From Devosia equisanguinis (GTDB lineage: Bacteria > Pseudomonadota > Alphaproteobacteria > Rhizobiales > Devosiaceae): a DNA stretch of 14,934 bases. Positions 14,094 through 14,934 of the stretch are shown one piece after another. Each line of letters starts with the position of its first letter. The first letter of the stretch is position 1. Location: assembly GCA_945888565.1 (NCBI GenBank), contig CAMDAL010000056.1, positions 1 through 14,934 on the forward strand. The letters are read 5' to 3'. The notes below the pieces were generated by a model, which saw nothing but the letters and a program-made list of their open reading frames with translations, searched no databases and was not told where the DNA came from. The translations under genes and the position numbers were made by a program.

Positions 14094-14213
14094 CACGCTC
14101 GCCGAGGGATCGGAGCCTTACCGCAAGCATGGAAGCGTCACAAGCGCGGGAACCGATGCGGGCGCGGCGCATTGCCGATGCGGGGCTCGGGCAATTTCAG
14201 GAAGGTCTTTCCC

Positions 14214-14501
14214 TTGATCAAATCCATTCTCACACTGGGCGCTGCCCTGCTGATGGCCACCTCGATGGCGGCTTGCACCACGACGCAGAAATCGGCCGGC
14301 GCGGGTGCCGTGGCGGGGGCGGTGATCGGTGGCGCCACCACCGGAACCTTCACCGGCGCGGCGGTTGGCGCCACGGTGGGCGGCATTACCGGCGCGGTGG
14401 CGGGCGAACTTATCGGCCGCTACGACAAGGACCCGACGCAGTGCGTTTGGGAAGACCAGTACGGCGACCGTTACCTCGCGCCGTGTTCGCCCAACGGCTG
14501 A
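14214..14501 (+). CDS. Small glycine-zipper lipoprotein
   Basis: This protein of 95 residues starts at TTG 14214, with AGGAAGG 8 nt upstream. The signal peptide (MIKSILTL, then a hydrophobic stretch) ends at SMAAC, so Cys21 would be lipidated. The lipobox has Met instead of Leu at -3 and is imperfect. Residues of about 25-70 are almost only Gly, Ala, Thr and Val with repeated GxxxG spacing (AGAVAGAVIGG, GAAVGATVGG, GAVAGELIG). This is the glycine-zipper pattern of 17 kDa antigen / OsmB-like envelope lipoproteins. The end holds two Cys residues (QCVWEDQYGD and APCSPNG). The frame is open far upstream (from 12894), but only as antisense of the MATE gene. The function is unknown; an envelope or stress role is inferred. 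Confidence 0.78.
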   Translation: MIKSILTLGAALLMATSMAACTTTQKSAGAGAVAGAVIGGATTGTFTGAAVGATVGGITGAVAGELIGRYDKDPTQCVWEDQYGDRYLAPCSPNG

Positions 14502-14514
14502 TGCAGCGGCGGCA

Positions 14515-14534
14515 CGGGAGGTTCGCGCCTCCCG
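14515..14534 (+). terminator. Possible hairpin terminator after the lipoprotein gene
   Basis: CGGGAGG (14515-14521) and CCTCCCG (14528-14534) form a perfect 7-bp GC-rich stem with loop TTCGCG, 13 bases after the stop codon. No T-run follows, so it may be a Rho-assisted end or an mRNA-stabilising hairpin. Confidence 0.4.
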
Positions 14535-14556
14535 CGCGGCCTGTGCGCGATTGGCC

Positions 14557-14585
14557 TTGAACAGGGCGCATTTGTGGCACATAAC
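14557..14585 (+). promoter_or_regulatory. Possible promoter of the cold-shock gene
   Basis: TTGAAC (14557-14562) and CATAAC (14580-14585) are 17 bases apart. A start near 14592 would give a 5' leader of about 160 nt. Long leaders are usual in cspA-like genes. The -10 is weak, and other starts in 14590-14700 are possible. Confidence 0.3.
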
Positions 14586-14702
14586 GTCGGCAACGTTTCG
14601 CTTCTGTCTAGCTATCTGACGGGCCCGTTCTTCGGCTCCCTTTGGCAACCCTCGATATTGTGAACGTGTAGACCCAAGGCGGCATGTCGCCGTCCTGGAA
14701 CG

Positions 14703-14730
14703 CGTGTGACGCGGGAAGGCCCCGCACACG
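14703..14730 (+). promoter_or_regulatory. Bulged hairpin in the cold-shock mRNA leader
   Basis: CGTGT (14703-14707) plus GCGGG (14711-14715) pair with CCCGC (14721-14725) plus ACACG (14726-14730). This gives ten pairs with a 3-nt bulge (GAC) and a 5-nt loop. The ribosome site GAAAGGG starts 9 nt later. The position suits an element that controls translation, but nothing proves a role. Confidence 0.5.
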
Positions 14731-14752
14731 ATAATCTCGAAAGGGCGCTCTC

Positions 14753-14934
14753 GTGATCGAAGGCACCGTGAAATTCTTCAACACCACCAAGGGTTTTGGC
14801 TTCATCCAGCCGGACGATGGCAGCAAGGACGCATTTGTCCATATCTCTGCCGTCGAGCGGTCGGGCATGTCGACCCTGAACGAAGGCCAGAAGGTCAGCT
14901 ACGAGCTGCAGACCGGCCGCGATGGCAAGGTCTC
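14753..14934 (+). CDS. CspA-family cold-shock protein (3' end outside window)
   Basis: The visible 60 codons read as a standard cold-shock domain, a small beta-barrel that binds single-stranded RNA/DNA and acts as an RNA chaperone. RNP1 is KGFGFIQ (residues 13-19) and RNP2 is DAFVHIS (27-33). The opening IEGTVKFFN and the end GQKVSYELQ are family-typical. About 9-10 codons should remain beyond the window. The start is GTG 14753, with GAAAGGG ending 7 nt upstream; no ATG fits. Many alphaproteobacteria have several csp genes, so cold-induction of this copy is not certain. Confidence 0.93.
   Translation, partial: MIEGTVKFFNTTKGFGFIQPDDGSKDAFVHISAVERSGMSTLNEGQKVSYELQTGRDGKV

Noticed and set aside
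12894..14501. Plus-strand open frame of 535 codons across the MATE gene
   Set aside because: Its translation is antisense to a clear MATE transporter and is very rich in His, Asp, Glu and Gly, typical of shadow frames in GC-rich DNA. Only the last 95 codons, from TTG 14214, look real.
1..14934. tRNA or rRNA genes, CRISPR arrays, insertion sequences, phage or defence genes
   Set aside because: None was seen by eye on either strand. The only RNA gene found is ssrA, and all the protein genes look like normal chromosomal genes.

Overview
The window reads as GC-rich chromosomal DNA of an alphaproteobacterium, most likely Hyphomicrobiales and Devosia-like. The order is inferred from gene content and order, not from a search. 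The main evidence is a circularly permuted two-piece tmRNA gene, an alphaproteobacterial SspB, a COG4321-type ribbon-helix-helix protein, and the order thyA...folA-hflK-hflC-DUF2065-degP followed by serB/miaA. Almost all of it is housekeeping sequence. I see no insertion sequence, phage gene, CRISPR array or defence cassette.

Layout. Bases 1-1740 hold the 3' end of an AsmA-like envelope protein gene (+). It converges on a minus-strand pair, sspB and a small RHH regulator (2456-1747). Bases 2457-3023 look empty at protein level but contain the minus-strand ssrA gene (two-piece tmRNA, tag ANDNYAPVAVAA), its promoter, and a probable sspB promoter. The tmRNA and SspB, the adaptor that delivers tmRNA-tagged proteins to ClpXP, are therefore adjacent and co-oriented. 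Next comes a tight plus-strand operon: thyA, a DUF4424 secreted protein, a GNAT acetyltransferase and folA. ThyA and FolA form the dTMP/tetrahydrofolate cycle. After a probable promoter come hflK, hflC, a DUF2065 gene and a DegP/HtrA protease, an envelope protein quality-control set.

The second half holds serB and a RimJ/RimL-type GNAT gene (minus), and miaA (+) divergent from serB. miaA converges with a YbaK-family deacylase and a MATE transporter (minus; the transporter is the upstream gene). Then come a small glycine-zipper lipoprotein (+) and the start of a CspA-family cold-shock gene (+) cut by the window end.

The points most worth a second look are the two-piece tmRNA with its atypical T-loop, an inverted repeat with perfect 16-bp arms inside the 61-codon DUF2065 gene, matching -10 elements at ssrA and hflK with a tiny leader ORF at hflK, the long Pro/Ala tail of HflC, and a bulged hairpin directly before the cold-shock start codon.
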